This document shows, piece by piece, positions 1-8,560 of a stretch of DNA of 64,000 bases. This DNA comes from Symbiodinium natans. Taxonomy: Eukaryota; Sar; Dinophyceae; Suessiales; Symbiodiniaceae. Position numbers and translations under genes: made by a program. Under the pieces are notes generated by a model. The model did not search any database. It was not told where the DNA came from and saw nothing but the letters and a program-made list of their open reading frames with translations. The stretch is taken from assembly GCA_905221605.1 (NCBI GenBank), contig CAJNDS010002473.1:148501-212500 (forward strand), read 5' to 3'. Position 1 is the first letter of the stretch. Each line of letters begins with the position of its first letter.

Positions 1-144
1 CACAAATCCCGAAACGCCAAATCTAAAGCAACCTAAATGTCGGCGTTGGGACCCTAACCCCTTAACCCTAAACCCAAAAGCCCTAAGCCTATATGTCCTA
101 TAAGCCCTAAGATCTAAGCCCACAGAAGCCCTGAGGACCGGACC

Positions 145-234
145 GTGCGGCTTGACGACGTGGCTCTGGACGCCGCCATGCATTCAGCGGCAGAAGTGGC
201 ACAATGGTGCCTTGAATTACCGGCCACGGGATCG
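145..234 (+). CDS. PPR-like exon candidate
   Basis: An open frame from 145 reads LDDVALDAAMHSAAEVAQW and then CLELPA. This resembles the helix pair of a pentatricopeptide (PPR) repeat, comparable to the N-A-A-I-S-A-C..W motif that is frequent in dinoflagellate PPR proteins. It lies between degenerate CCCTAAA sequence upstream and TTTAGGG-like sequence that starts at the possible donor near 235. PPR proteins bind organelle RNA. The assignment rests on one partial repeat. Confidence 0.4.
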
Positions 235-236
235 GG

Positions 237-1124
237 TTTAGTTTCTTTTTTGGGTTTTCCGGGTTTCAGGGTTTTGGGGTTTAGCGGTTTTGGGGTTTTA
301 TATAGGGGGTTCAGGATGTTTGTGCGCTGGGCAAAATCGAGGTAAGAGTGTCGGAGTGGGAGACGTTAGATCCGGGCGTAGGGGCTTCTGACGGAATGTA
401 GAGGGTTAGAGGTTTAGGGTTTCAGGTTTTAGGGTTTGGGACTTCTGCATATGTACCTTTGTATCATAAGCTCTATACTTCTGATTACATAGCGGCATCC
501 TTATGTTGGTCACCGGCCTTCGCAAATGTTTCGTTTGCTTTGGCAAACAGAAATTCACCAGCTGATCTGTCTGCAATCGATTCTGAAGATAACCCTAAGC
601 CCGAAGCCCCTAAGCCCGTAAACCCTAACCAGACCCAACAACGCCTAAACCCCTCAACCCTAAATTCAAAATCCCTAAACCCCCAAACCTCAACCCTGAG
701 CCCTAAATCCTAAACCCCTAAATCTGCTAAACCCACCCGTAAACTGCCCTAAACCCCTAAACCCGACACTTAACCCTAAATCTACTAAGCCCTAACCCAC
801 GAAGCCCCCCAAACCAAAAATCTACTGAACCCTAGCTCGCTAAAACCCTGAGCCTTACATCTACCAAACTTAAACCCACTAAATCCCTAAACCCTACATG
901 TACTAAACCCATCCCCAAAACCCTACATTTACTGAACCCGAACCCACTAAACCCTTAAACCCTACACCCCACTAAACCCCTAAACCCTACATCTACTAAA
1001 CCCCAACCCACTAAACCCACTAAGCCCCCAAATCTTTTAAACACTGTACCCCTAAACCCTAAACCCTGAACCCTAAAGACTAAACCCTAAACCCGAACCC
1101 CCGACCCCTAAACCCTAAAACCTA
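237..1124. repeat. Degenerate telomeric repeat field
   Basis: About 890 bases of decayed TTTAGGG and then CCCTAAA units. The open frame at 459-713 ends in repeat-derived Asn-Pro-Lys-Pro type peptide and is not supported as a gene. Nothing else was recognised. Confidence 0.8.
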
Positions 1125-1297
1125 GGCACATCGCAGCTGAACATGCTTTGTTCCACCTGCACGCCAGCATGGTCATCCACATGATTCAGGATGGTCCGAC
1201 CTGGCATTATTTTGCACAGAACCTGTGCGAGAATCTGGCCGATGACTGTGAGGTGCAGGCTATGCTTCGCAATCTCTCTGCGCTGATCGCACTGAAT
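1125..1297 (+). CDS. Coding-like fragment of unknown family
   Basis: An open frame from 1127 to 1297 (57 codons) has protein-like composition, including the stretches ALFHLHASMVIHMIQ and FAQNLCENLADDCEVQAML. It starts after CTAG and ends directly in a perfect CCCTAAA array. I do not recognise the family. No GT donor is visible between the end of the frame and the array, which is unusual if this is a normal exon. Confidence 0.45.
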
Positions 1298-1372
1298 CTA
1301 AACCCTAAACCCTAAACCCTAAACCCTAAACCCTAAACCCTAAACCCTAAACCCTAAACCCTAAACCCTAAA
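1298..1372 (+). repeat. Perfect CCCTAAA array
   Basis: About ten uninterrupted units, placed between two coding-like fragments with no visible GT or AG at its edges. Confidence 0.95.
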
Positions 1373-1374
1373 CG

Positions 1375-1494
1375 ACCAATGGAGACTCAATGTGGCAGGT
1401 CCCGGTCCGACTGGAAGGCATTGACCGTCATACTTGCCCGACGCCCCTCTGGGATGCCCTGCTCAATCTTCAGACAGACCTGCCCGGGCCGTGC
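1375..1494 (+). CDS. Coding-like fragment of unknown family
   Basis: An open frame of 40 codons includes MWQVPVRLEGIDRHTCP and LWDALLNLQTDLPGP. It is bounded on both sides by CCCTAAA tracts, and its stop codon arises in the first repeat unit (TGC TAA). With the fragment at 1125 it may be one gene split by a telomeric array. Confidence 0.45.
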
Positions 1495-1646
1495 TAAACC
1501 CTAAACCCGAAACCCCAAACCCTAAACCCTAAACCCCAAACCCTAAACCCTAATTAAACCCTGAACCCTAAACCCTAAACCCTAAACCCTAAACCCTAAA
1601 CCCTAAACCCTAAACCCTAAACCCTAAACCCTAAACCCTAAACCCT
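1495..1646 (+). repeat. CCCTAAA array
   Basis: Perfect and near-perfect CCCTAAA units leading into the next coding-like island. Confidence 0.95.
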
Positions 1647-1648
1647 AC

Positions 1649-1732
1649 GCTGCACCCCTGAGCCGCCCCAAGGGAACCGGCCCTTCTGATCTTGGAGAAC
1701 ATGGAGGCCGGGGCGGCCCGCCTCCCAAGCTT
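1649..1732 (+). CDS. Coding-like fragment, Gly/Pro-rich
   Basis: An open frame of 28 codons (PLSRPKGTGPSDLGEHGG and onward) that stops in the first TTTAGGG unit. It has CCCTAAA upstream and TTTAGGG downstream. There is no recognisable domain, and low complexity makes the coding claim weak. Confidence 0.3.
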
Positions 1733-2543
1733 TAGGGTTTAGGGTTTAGGGTTTAGGGTTTAGGGTTTAGGGTTTAAGGCTTAGGGTTACGGTTTAGGGT
1801 TTAGGGTTTGGGGTTTAGGGTTTAGGGTTTAGGGTCTAGGGGAGGGCTCAGGTCTTGGGGCTTAGGGATTGAATCAGTCTTAGCACCTTCATGATAGTTA
1901 TTGGTAGGAATGACTGGGTTTTGAAGTACTATACTTCAGTACTCTTTTTGGTTCTGGGTTCCTGTTATAATAGCTACTTATACCTCAAAGTATATACCTT
2001 TTTCAGGGTCTACTCCAAAGTAGGGATGAGGAAAGTAGGTACCTTCATCCGCCCAACCTAACGCCCAAGAAGTCTCTACCAAGAGCCACCATCAGTCAAA
2101 TCCTTCATTCAGGGAGCGAGGGTTTAGGGTTAGGGTTTAGGGTTTGGGTTTAGGGTTTAGGGTTTGGGGTTTAGGGTTTAGGATTTGGGGTCCCTCTCGG
2201 GCTATGAATAGCAGGGCCGGGGAGGCTTGCAGCTTAGTTGCTGTTTCAAGGTAGGTGTGGTGAGCCACAGACCCTCTTTAATGCTCCGGGGGATGATTCG
2301 TGGAGTAGAGTCTATACAGCAGCTTAAGCCCGAACAGCCGAACCCTAAAGCCCTAACCCTAAGCCCTTGCCCTGAACCCTAAACTGGGCAGAAACTTTGG
2401 GGTAGTTTCTGCCTTTCCCTTCTTTCCCTTCTAAGGGAACCTACTCATAGATAATTTTGAAAGGGCTTTAAAGCACCACTCAGTAAACCCTACACCCGAA
2501 GCACTGAACGTGCTGGCAGGCCCTTGGTGTTCCACGTGGTCAG
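1733..2543. other. Non-coding stretch with telomeric tracts
   Basis: TTTAGGG array (1733-1845), unique sequence containing the inverted pair around GGTACCTTCATC, another TTTAGGG field (2120-2190), then mixed CCCTAA-like units. No gene recognised. Confidence 0.7.
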
Positions 2544-2609
2544 ATCTCATTCAACACCTGCATGCATGCCTTAGAGGCCATCCCGCTTGGCTTTCCAGCC
2601 CCAGGGGTT
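2544..2609 (+). CDS. PPR-like exon candidate
   Basis: Directly after a CAG acceptor (2541-2543) the frame reads ISFNTCMHALEAIPLGFP. The start matches the Val-Ile-Ser-Phe-Asn-x-x-(I/M)-x-A motif that opens many dinoflagellate PPR repeats. The 3' end is uncertain. It is probably part of the same PPR gene as the islands at 145, 3975 and 7461. Confidence 0.5.
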
Positions 2610-2840
2610 GAGGATTGAGGTTTTCGACTTTAGGGATCTTCAAAGGAGTGATTTAAGGTAACCCTAAAAAAACCTAAACCCTAAACCCTAAACCCCAAAC
2701 CCAAATTAGTTGTTTAGGGCTTCGAGTATTAGGGTGTTAGGGGATGTGCAGGTAAGGGTTTTTCTTTCGACTTTGCGGGTTTTGCTGCTTAGGGTTGCGA
2801 GTTTGGGGATTCAGTGGTGGTAAACGAATCCCTAAGCTCT

Positions 2841-2925
2841 AAAACCCTAAACCCTAAACCCTAAACCCTAAACCCTAAACCCTAAACCCTAAACCCTAAA
2901 CCCTAAACCCTAAACCCTAAACCCC
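2841..2925 (+). repeat. Perfect CCCTAAA array
   Basis: About twelve uninterrupted units immediately upstream of a coding-like island. Confidence 0.95.
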
Positions 2926-2929
2926 CAAA

Positions 2930-3040
2930 CATCTGCAGGAGCAGTGGGCGTGCTCCCTGCAGCTGCTTGCCCGGCTGCGCCGGGATCCTCGCGTAGGACC
3001 CGACCAGACCACGCAGCTGGCCTTCAGAGTCTGGAGGTTC
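2930..3040 (+). CDS. Coding-like fragment
   Basis: The open frame reads QEQWACSLQLLARLRRDPR and then TTQLAFRVWRF before a stop. A CTGCAG acceptor-like site ends at 2938. It is flanked by CCCTAAA upstream and TTTAGGG downstream. A helical repeat (PPR-like) is possible but not established. Confidence 0.45.
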
Positions 3041-3974
3041 TGAGAAGTGGGCTTGGGGTTTAGGGTTTAGGGTTTGGAGTTTAGGGTTTAGGGTTTAGGG
3101 TTTAGGGTTTAGGGTTTAGGGCTTTGGGTGGTTTGGGGTTTAGGTTTAGCCGGGGGTTCTGAGAAGTATGAGCTTTGGACCTCAAATCCTCAACCATTTG
3201 GGGGAGTTCCCTGATTTCGGGTTCCTTTTAGGGATACTACATATACATTGTTTTTTTGATATATCTATATATATATATATATAAACTCTATATGTTATAT
3301 CTAAGACTCTAGCTTGAAATAGGAGCCAGGGACCCTCATATTTGGGGGAACTTCACATCTAGATGCTCTGGGGGCTTGGATTGGGGTTTCAGTCGGAGAG
3401 GTTAGGGACTCGAACTTAATTAGGGCTTAGGGTTTAGGGTTTAGGGTTTAGGGTTTAGGGTTTAGGGTTTAGGGTTTAGGGTTTAGGGGGATTCGGACTT
3501 AATTAGGGCTTAGGGCTTCTCAAGGGTTTAGGGCTCAGGATTCCGTCACCCTCGCAAACTGAAAGGCCGAGTGGCTTTAGGGGATGGGGAATGGGAATAC
3601 ACATATACACAATTAAATAAAAAATATATGTGTGTATATATTTACATATATATATATATACATATATATATGTACATATTGGGAGAAATTTGTTAAACAA
3701 GATATATATATATACTTATTAGGAGATTCTTAGTATTCGAGGATGTAAGGGGTCAGGTTAAGGCCCCTTTGGGGATTCCTGGAGCGCTGAAATCTTGGAC
3801 CCGTGATTTTGTGAATGGGTTGGAAGAGAATAGCGGACGAACCAGAAGCAGAGCCCTCAGCCAGAATGTGGCATAAGTCAAACCCTCAACTGCTAGTAGC
3901 TCAAGAACCGCCCAAAAAGAAGATAAAAACCCCAATTCTCTCTTTCAGGAAGAAACCCTAAACCTCAATAGAAG
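3041..3974. other. Telomeric tracts and AT microsatellites
   Basis: TTTAGGG arrays at 3057-3125 and 3424-3487, with (TA)n runs near 3265-3285 and 3640-3690. Small open frames here are low complexity. No gene recognised. Confidence 0.7.
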
Positions 3975-4065
3975 TCGAAGGTACACGTTGTTCTTCAAAG
4001 CCCTGGTGCTCCGCGAGCAATGGGAGGAGGCACTTCAAGCCTTGGATGACATGAAGGACGTTCGG
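3975..4065 (+). CDS. PPR-like exon candidate
   Basis: The frame reads YTLFFKALVLREQWEEALQA and then LDDMKDVR. This matches the second helix of PPR repeats in dinoflagellates (Q-W-E-x-A-L..L..M). A donor GTTTAGGG begins at 4066, so the telomeric array itself starts at the splice site. The 5' end is uncertain. Confidence 0.55.
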
Positions 4066-4200
4066 GTTTAGGGTTTAGGGTTTAGGGTTTAGGGTTTAGG
4101 GTTTAGGGTTTAGGGTTTAGGGGTTTAGGGGTTTAGGGGTTTAGGGGTTTAGGGGTTTAGGGTTTAGGGGTTTAGGGGTTTAGGGTTCAGGGTTTAGGGT
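4066..4200 (-). repeat. TTTAGGG array with TTTAGGGG variants
   Basis: Begins at the proposed donor of the preceding PPR-like exon. The second half shifts to the 8-mer TTTAGGGG. Confidence 0.95.
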
Positions 4201-4263
4201 AAGCCCTAACGGCAGTTATATGGTCCTTCAAAACCTGGGGTTTAGGATGTAGGGTTTAGGGTA

Positions 4264-4420
4264 GTTATGCTGTGCCTTAATGTGGTCCTTTGCCTTCTTT
4301 AAAGGGTTCCAAAGTATGGGCCCTTGTATGTTATAGGGTATGTTAGGTGTATGAAAGGGGTCCCCATTTTAAAGGGTCCATGTTTGCTAAGGTATCATGT
4401 AACGACCCTTAGATAAGCAG
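4264..4420. repeat. Palindromic element, uninterrupted copy
   Basis: Contains AAAGGGTTCCAAAGTATGGG and a matching right half (AAAGGGTCCATG then GCTAAGG and CATGTAACGACCCTT). It is homologous to 4463-4660 and, in reverse, to 20005-20118. It serves as an empty site for the telomeric insertion in the neighbouring copy. Confidence 0.6.
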
Positions 4421-4462
4421 CATGGAAGCATATGAAAGGCAAACACATCCACTTGATGCAAG

Positions 4463-4660
4463 ACCACATCTAAGGGTAGCATGGTGGTCCCTTACCCCCC
4501 TTAAAGGGTTCTGAAGTATGGGCCCTTAGGTTGTATAGGGTATACAAGGGGTATATAAGGGGCCCCCTTTGGTTTAGGGTTTAGGGTTTAGGCTTTAGGG
4601 TTTAGGGTTTAGGGATAAGGGTCCCATACTAAGGCACCATGTAACTGCCCTTGGACCACA
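4463..4660. repeat. Palindromic element split by a telomeric tract
   Basis: The left half runs from about 4463 to the run GGCCCCCTTT. At 4571-4615 there are about 45 bases of TTTAGGG units. The right half then resumes with AAGGGTCCCATACTAAGG and CATGTAACTGCCCTT. The copies at 4264-4420 and 20005-20118 pass through this point without the tract. Confidence 0.6.
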
Positions 4661-7460
4661 ACACAAGAGAGACCTCGAGAGACAGCAGCATGACCAGCAC
4701 ACGGACCCCAAGACCAGGGCGAGAACCTAAACCCTAAACCCCAAACCCCAAACCCCAAACCCCAAACCCCAAACCCCAAATCCCAAACCCCAAACCCCAA
4801 ACCCCAAACCCCAAACCCCGAACCCCGAACCCCGAACCCACAAAGCACCGTGGTGTGCAAGTGGTCAAATGAGATGACAGGTTGAAGGCCACGGGTTTAG
4901 GGTTTGGGGTTTGAAAAATGGGGTTTAGGGTTTAGAGTTCACGACCTATACTAAGCCCCTAAGCCCTAAACTCTACGCCCGAAAGTTGTTGGTCCCTTGT
5001 GGCTTGTTTTGGGGCTTGGCTTCCTAGAACTTAGGCCGAACAAATGCACAGAGGCTCACACTTCCAGGGCTTGTGTAAGCCGTTTGTTGTGCAGCTGCAT
5101 CCGTGCAGTATTGTGACAAGCTAGAAGGCATGTACACAAGACTCAGCAAGTACTTTGCCCTAAACCCTAAACCTTAAACCCTAAACCCTAAACCCTAAAC
5201 AGCCTAGGTTTCAGGAATGGCGTCCACAGCTTTCTTGAAAGCTCCATTCATACCCCCAGGCTTTGGAGGTCCGCTCCGCTCGAAGACCCTTAGCCCTGCG
5301 GTTTAGGGTTTAGGGTTTAGGGTTTAGGGTTTAGGGTTTAGGGTTTAGGGTTTAGGGTTTAGGGATACGAAAAGGTTCATGGGCACTTATAACCCCAACA
5401 ATAGCTGTACCTAACAGCCCCCTAAGTCCCCTAAGCAGGTTATAAGTATACGTATAACCTGGGTCATCAGTACCTGTGAACCTCCAAGTAGGGCGCATCG
5501 GTTACTCCTAGATCGACGTCTTTCTATCAGCTGAGTTGGCCGCGCAGGACGACTCGGTTCCACCTACCGCCTTTCGACGTGCCCTTAGGGGTTTAGGGTG
5601 TTGGGGGGTTACTACTAGTTGCTTAAGAGCCTTAAGAACCACGCCAAGAATATTCTTCCTTATACCGGCAATATAGGATTTTTATCTTCTGTTTTTTGGG
5701 GGGTTCTTAAGCAAGTAATAGCTTAGGGGTTTAGGATTTCAGGCTTTAAGGGTTCAGGGCCGTGGGGTGGGTTTTCGGCCTCCGAGTTCAAACCTTGAGG
5801 CTCTAAGATTCGGGCGCTTTAGATCTTAAGACCCTAAACCCAAAGCCCTCCAAACGCGATACCCTAACCCTATAATTCGATCATCCCCAAGCCCGATTTC
5901 CAAGCCCTAAACCCCAGAACCCTAAACTCAAAACCCTCAACCCTACACCCTACACCCTTCTCAGGGCGTAGCTCTAGGTCGAAGCCATAGGCTCAAGGTA
6001 TCGTAGGGTTTATGGTTTTCTCAGGGTTTATAGGGTAGTAGAGGGTTCATAGGGTTGACAGTTCATAGGTTTACAGGGTTTATAGGCTTTTTGGGGTTTA
6101 CAGGTTTTATAGGGATTTATAGGGTGACAATGCCGGAGTTCTTGAAGCCTCAGGGTTCGGGTTTAGGGTTTAGGATTTAGGAATCAGGGTTTAGGTTTTA
6201 CTGTTTAAGGTCCACGTCGAAGATCTGAGCAACTGGGAATCTGATGCTCTCTAGGCCGAACCGCACCCAATTGAACTTTCGTGGGGCCCCTTCTCGAGTA
6301 GGAAGATTATTGGTTTGACCTTTTTTAGCCTAAACCCTAAACCCTGTGTATGGTTACGTTTAGCCTTTTGTAATTCCTTCGCTTTTGGAGAAGTAAGCTT
6401 GCTCTTGATTACTAAGCGCCCCATGCTCGGAATTATCGGGCCCGATCGAGCCTAAAGGTTTAATTAGGTTTTGGGGTTTAGGGTTTTAGGGTTTAGGGTT
6501 TAAACCCTAAACCCTAAACCCTAAACCCTAAACCCTAAACCCCTTAGCCAGAACCTGAGTCGCCGAGGCTCACGACTACGCAGCTGTCATGAGCTGCTGC
6601 CGGCGCGCCGAACTTCGACCAGACATTCCGAGTAAGGCAGTAAGACTTCACCTTTAGGGTTTAGGGTTTAGGGTTTAGGGTTTAGGGTTTAGGGTTTAGG
6701 CCGATTAGGACCCAGAGTAGGGCCCTATTCCCTTTTTTGTGCGGGTGTAGGTTCCCCTATACGCGCCTTTAAGCCAAAAAGAATACCCTTTTTTTCCTAG
6801 GTTACTCTTGGGCCTAGATTATGGGACCCCTTGATCAGACTCCCTGTCAAAAGAGGCCCCAAGTTCAGCTGGTAGATCAAGCTAGGGTCGCGGGGTGGGC
6901 TTAGGGACTAGTTGGTCTAGGGTTTAGGGTTTAGGGTTTAGGGTTTAGGGTTTAGGGTTTAGGGTGCCTGGGAGTTGGATGTGCGGATGCATCCTGAACT
7001 GGGTAGGCATGGTCTGCATTTCCCGTAGTGATTGGGGCTACGAAAACCCCTAGCCCTAAACAATATTTGTTGAGAGGCCTAAGGGGCCCACGTAGGAATG
7101 CAACAGAACGTGATTCTCGTAAACAGCTGTGGGGCAGCCAGCTTTGGGGATTGTAAGTATCACGTAGCTTCAGTTAGAAGTCCCTTATAGCTACACTTAA
7201 TATCTTATGGGGGGCCCTTCCGAGTAGTTCCCTGAGATGATAGGTCACCCAGACACTCCACAAAGGCGCCCGACGTGCCACGAGCGCTGCTGCAGAGGAT
7301 GCGCTTCAGATGCAGCCAGATCCGTGTTGCGAAGCCTTCTAGACCCCAAACCTAGCAGTCCTCGACCCCATACATCCTGGAAACCCTAAACCCTCCAAAC
7401 CCTAAAACCCTAAACCCTGAACCCTAAACCCTAAACCCTGAACCCTAAATGGAAATTAGG
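4661..7460. other. Intron-like region: telomeric tracts and palindromic elements
   Basis: Holds several telomeric fields (4731-4830 as CCCCAAA variant, 5285-5365, 6505-6540, 6653-6700, 6917-6965), an inverted-repeat element near 5380-5490 related to 62433-62560, an inverted-repeat element at about 5605-5723 and a CTAGGACCC-type element at 6704-6819. Possible coding scraps near 5216-5290 and 7250-7360 could not be given a strand with confidence. Confidence 0.6.
6704..6819. repeat. CTAGGACCC palindromic element (MITE-like)
   Basis: Left arm TTAGGACCCAGAGTAG and right arm GTTACTCTTGGGCCTAG are inverted complements. Related copies: 46224-46334 and 53172-53282, with left-arm fragments at 35971-36000, about 36218-36270 and 54296-54335. 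Confidence 0.65.
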
Positions 7461-7553
7461 TTGCACAGCTCGGTGGAGCTCCACAGCTTCGCCTACCCGG
7501 CCCTCATCGCCGCGGCGGCCAGCGCCGACGAAGCCGTCGTGGCTCGGGCTGAG
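7461..7553 (+). CDS. PPR-like exon candidate
   Basis: The open frame reads LHSSVELHSFAYPALIAAA and then SADEAVVARAEF. The F-A-Y-x-A-L-I-x-A part resembles the first helix of a PPR repeat. There is an acceptor-like ATTAG or CACAG upstream and CCCTAAA before it. The frame runs straight into TTTAGGG at 7552. Confidence 0.45.
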
Positions 7554-8257
7554 TTTAGGGTTTAGGGTTTAGGGTTTAGGGATTCTTAGGTATTTTAGGG
7601 ATTTTAGGGATTTAGAGTTCAGGGTGTTAAGTGTTTTGTTTAGGGATTTTAAGGGTTTCAGGGTTTAGGGTTTTAAGGGTGTTTTAGGGATTCTTCGGGA
7701 TTTAGAGTTCAGGGTTAGGGTTTTCAGGGTTTTTTAAATGATGTTTAGGGTTTTAAGGTTTAGGGTTTGAAGGTTTTTTTTTAACGGATTTTTTGGGTTT
7801 CAGGGTTTCGAGAATTTAAGGGGTTTTTTAGGGTTTTAGGGTTTTTAGGGTTTTTAGGGTTTAGGGTCTGGGGTTTGAACGGGCTTTTTAGGGATTTTAG
7901 GGTTTCCGAGCCCTTAAGCCCTTGGCACCCTAATCGTATAGCATGCTGCAATCTGTCCACATGTCTGTCAATGATAAATGAGAAGGTTTTTTTGCCATAA
8001 GTTCGTGCTGTAAGAGGTAGGATTTAGCGCTTACGGTTTGGAAAAAAAGTATATGTTTTGGTGAGGGCATATCGGGCTCCCTGCACTCGCAATGAAAGCC
8101 CTACACCATATGCGCTGCATGAGCAGGATTATAGAGGTGCTCTAAACTAATTATGATCTTATTTGTGGACCCTATTACCATACAGCGCCATATATTCAGA
8201 GTAGCTACCCCCGCATGGGCCCATGATTTTGAGAATTCCCATGTGCACAGGCCCTAA
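7554..8257. other. Degenerate TTTAGGG field and unique sequence
   Basis: 7554-7910 is decayed TTTAGGG with many TTTTAGGG variants. 7911-8257 is unique sequence in which I see no coding frame. Confidence 0.7.
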
Positions 8258-8353
8258 GGGTCCATGAACCTAAATAGGGAATACTTGGGCCTTAAAGTAC
8301 TTCCAATATAGTCACTTCGGGGCCTAAGTATATAAAAATGAGGTACATGGACC
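8258..8353. repeat. GGGTCCATG palindromic element, copy 1
   Basis: Opens with GGGTCCATGAACCTA and closes with GAGGTACATGGACC, which are inverted complements. The middle contains ATACTTGGGCC and GGCCTAAGTAT. It belongs to a family of at least six copies in this window. Confidence 0.75.
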
Positions 8354-8365
8354 GTTGGGGAGGTA

Positions 8366-8478
8366 CATGAAGCAGGGTTTATATTTCTGTTTTTGGTGAG
8401 TGTATATATGGTTTCCCTTTAGTATTGGTGAGTGTTTACCTTGGGTGTCCTTTTGGGGGTACAAGAAATATAAACCCT
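8366..8478. repeat. Short inverted-repeat element, copy A, left part
   Basis: Begins CATGAAGCAGGGTTTATATT and contains two GGTGAGTGT motifs. It ends with GTACAAGAAATATAAACCCT, where the LINE interrupts it. Its last bases resume at 19109. The intact relative is at 29776-29902. Confidence 0.85.
8459..8478 (+). repeat. Left target-site duplication of the LINE (20 bp)
   Basis: GTACAAGAAATATAAACCCT, identical to 19089-19108 at all 20 positions. Confidence 0.93.
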
Positions 8479-8486
8479 GGCTCAAG
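8479..8486 (+). promoter_or_regulatory. Spliced-leader relic GGCTCAAG at the LINE 5' end
   Basis: The first eight bases of the element equal the last eight of the known dinoflagellate spliced leader, which ends TTTTGGCTCAAG. The T at 8478 would make nine but also belongs to the target duplication. This suggests that the transposed RNA had been trans-spliced. Confidence 0.6.
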
Positions 8487-8560
8487 GTGGCCTGTCCCTT
8501 CCCGGGGGTGAGCTGTTAGTTAGTTGCTTTTGCGTGGTCCCTTCCCCTTGGATTAGGATC

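Noticed and set aside
4609-4860. Frames reading Gly-Phe-Gly-Val-Trp-Gly-Leu repeats (also at 19194, 58106, 63518)
   Set aside because: Translations of TTTGGGG and TTTAGGG units.
5990-5997. Another GGCTCAAG
   Set aside because: No element edge or retroposed gene follows; one or two chance matches are expected in 64 kb.
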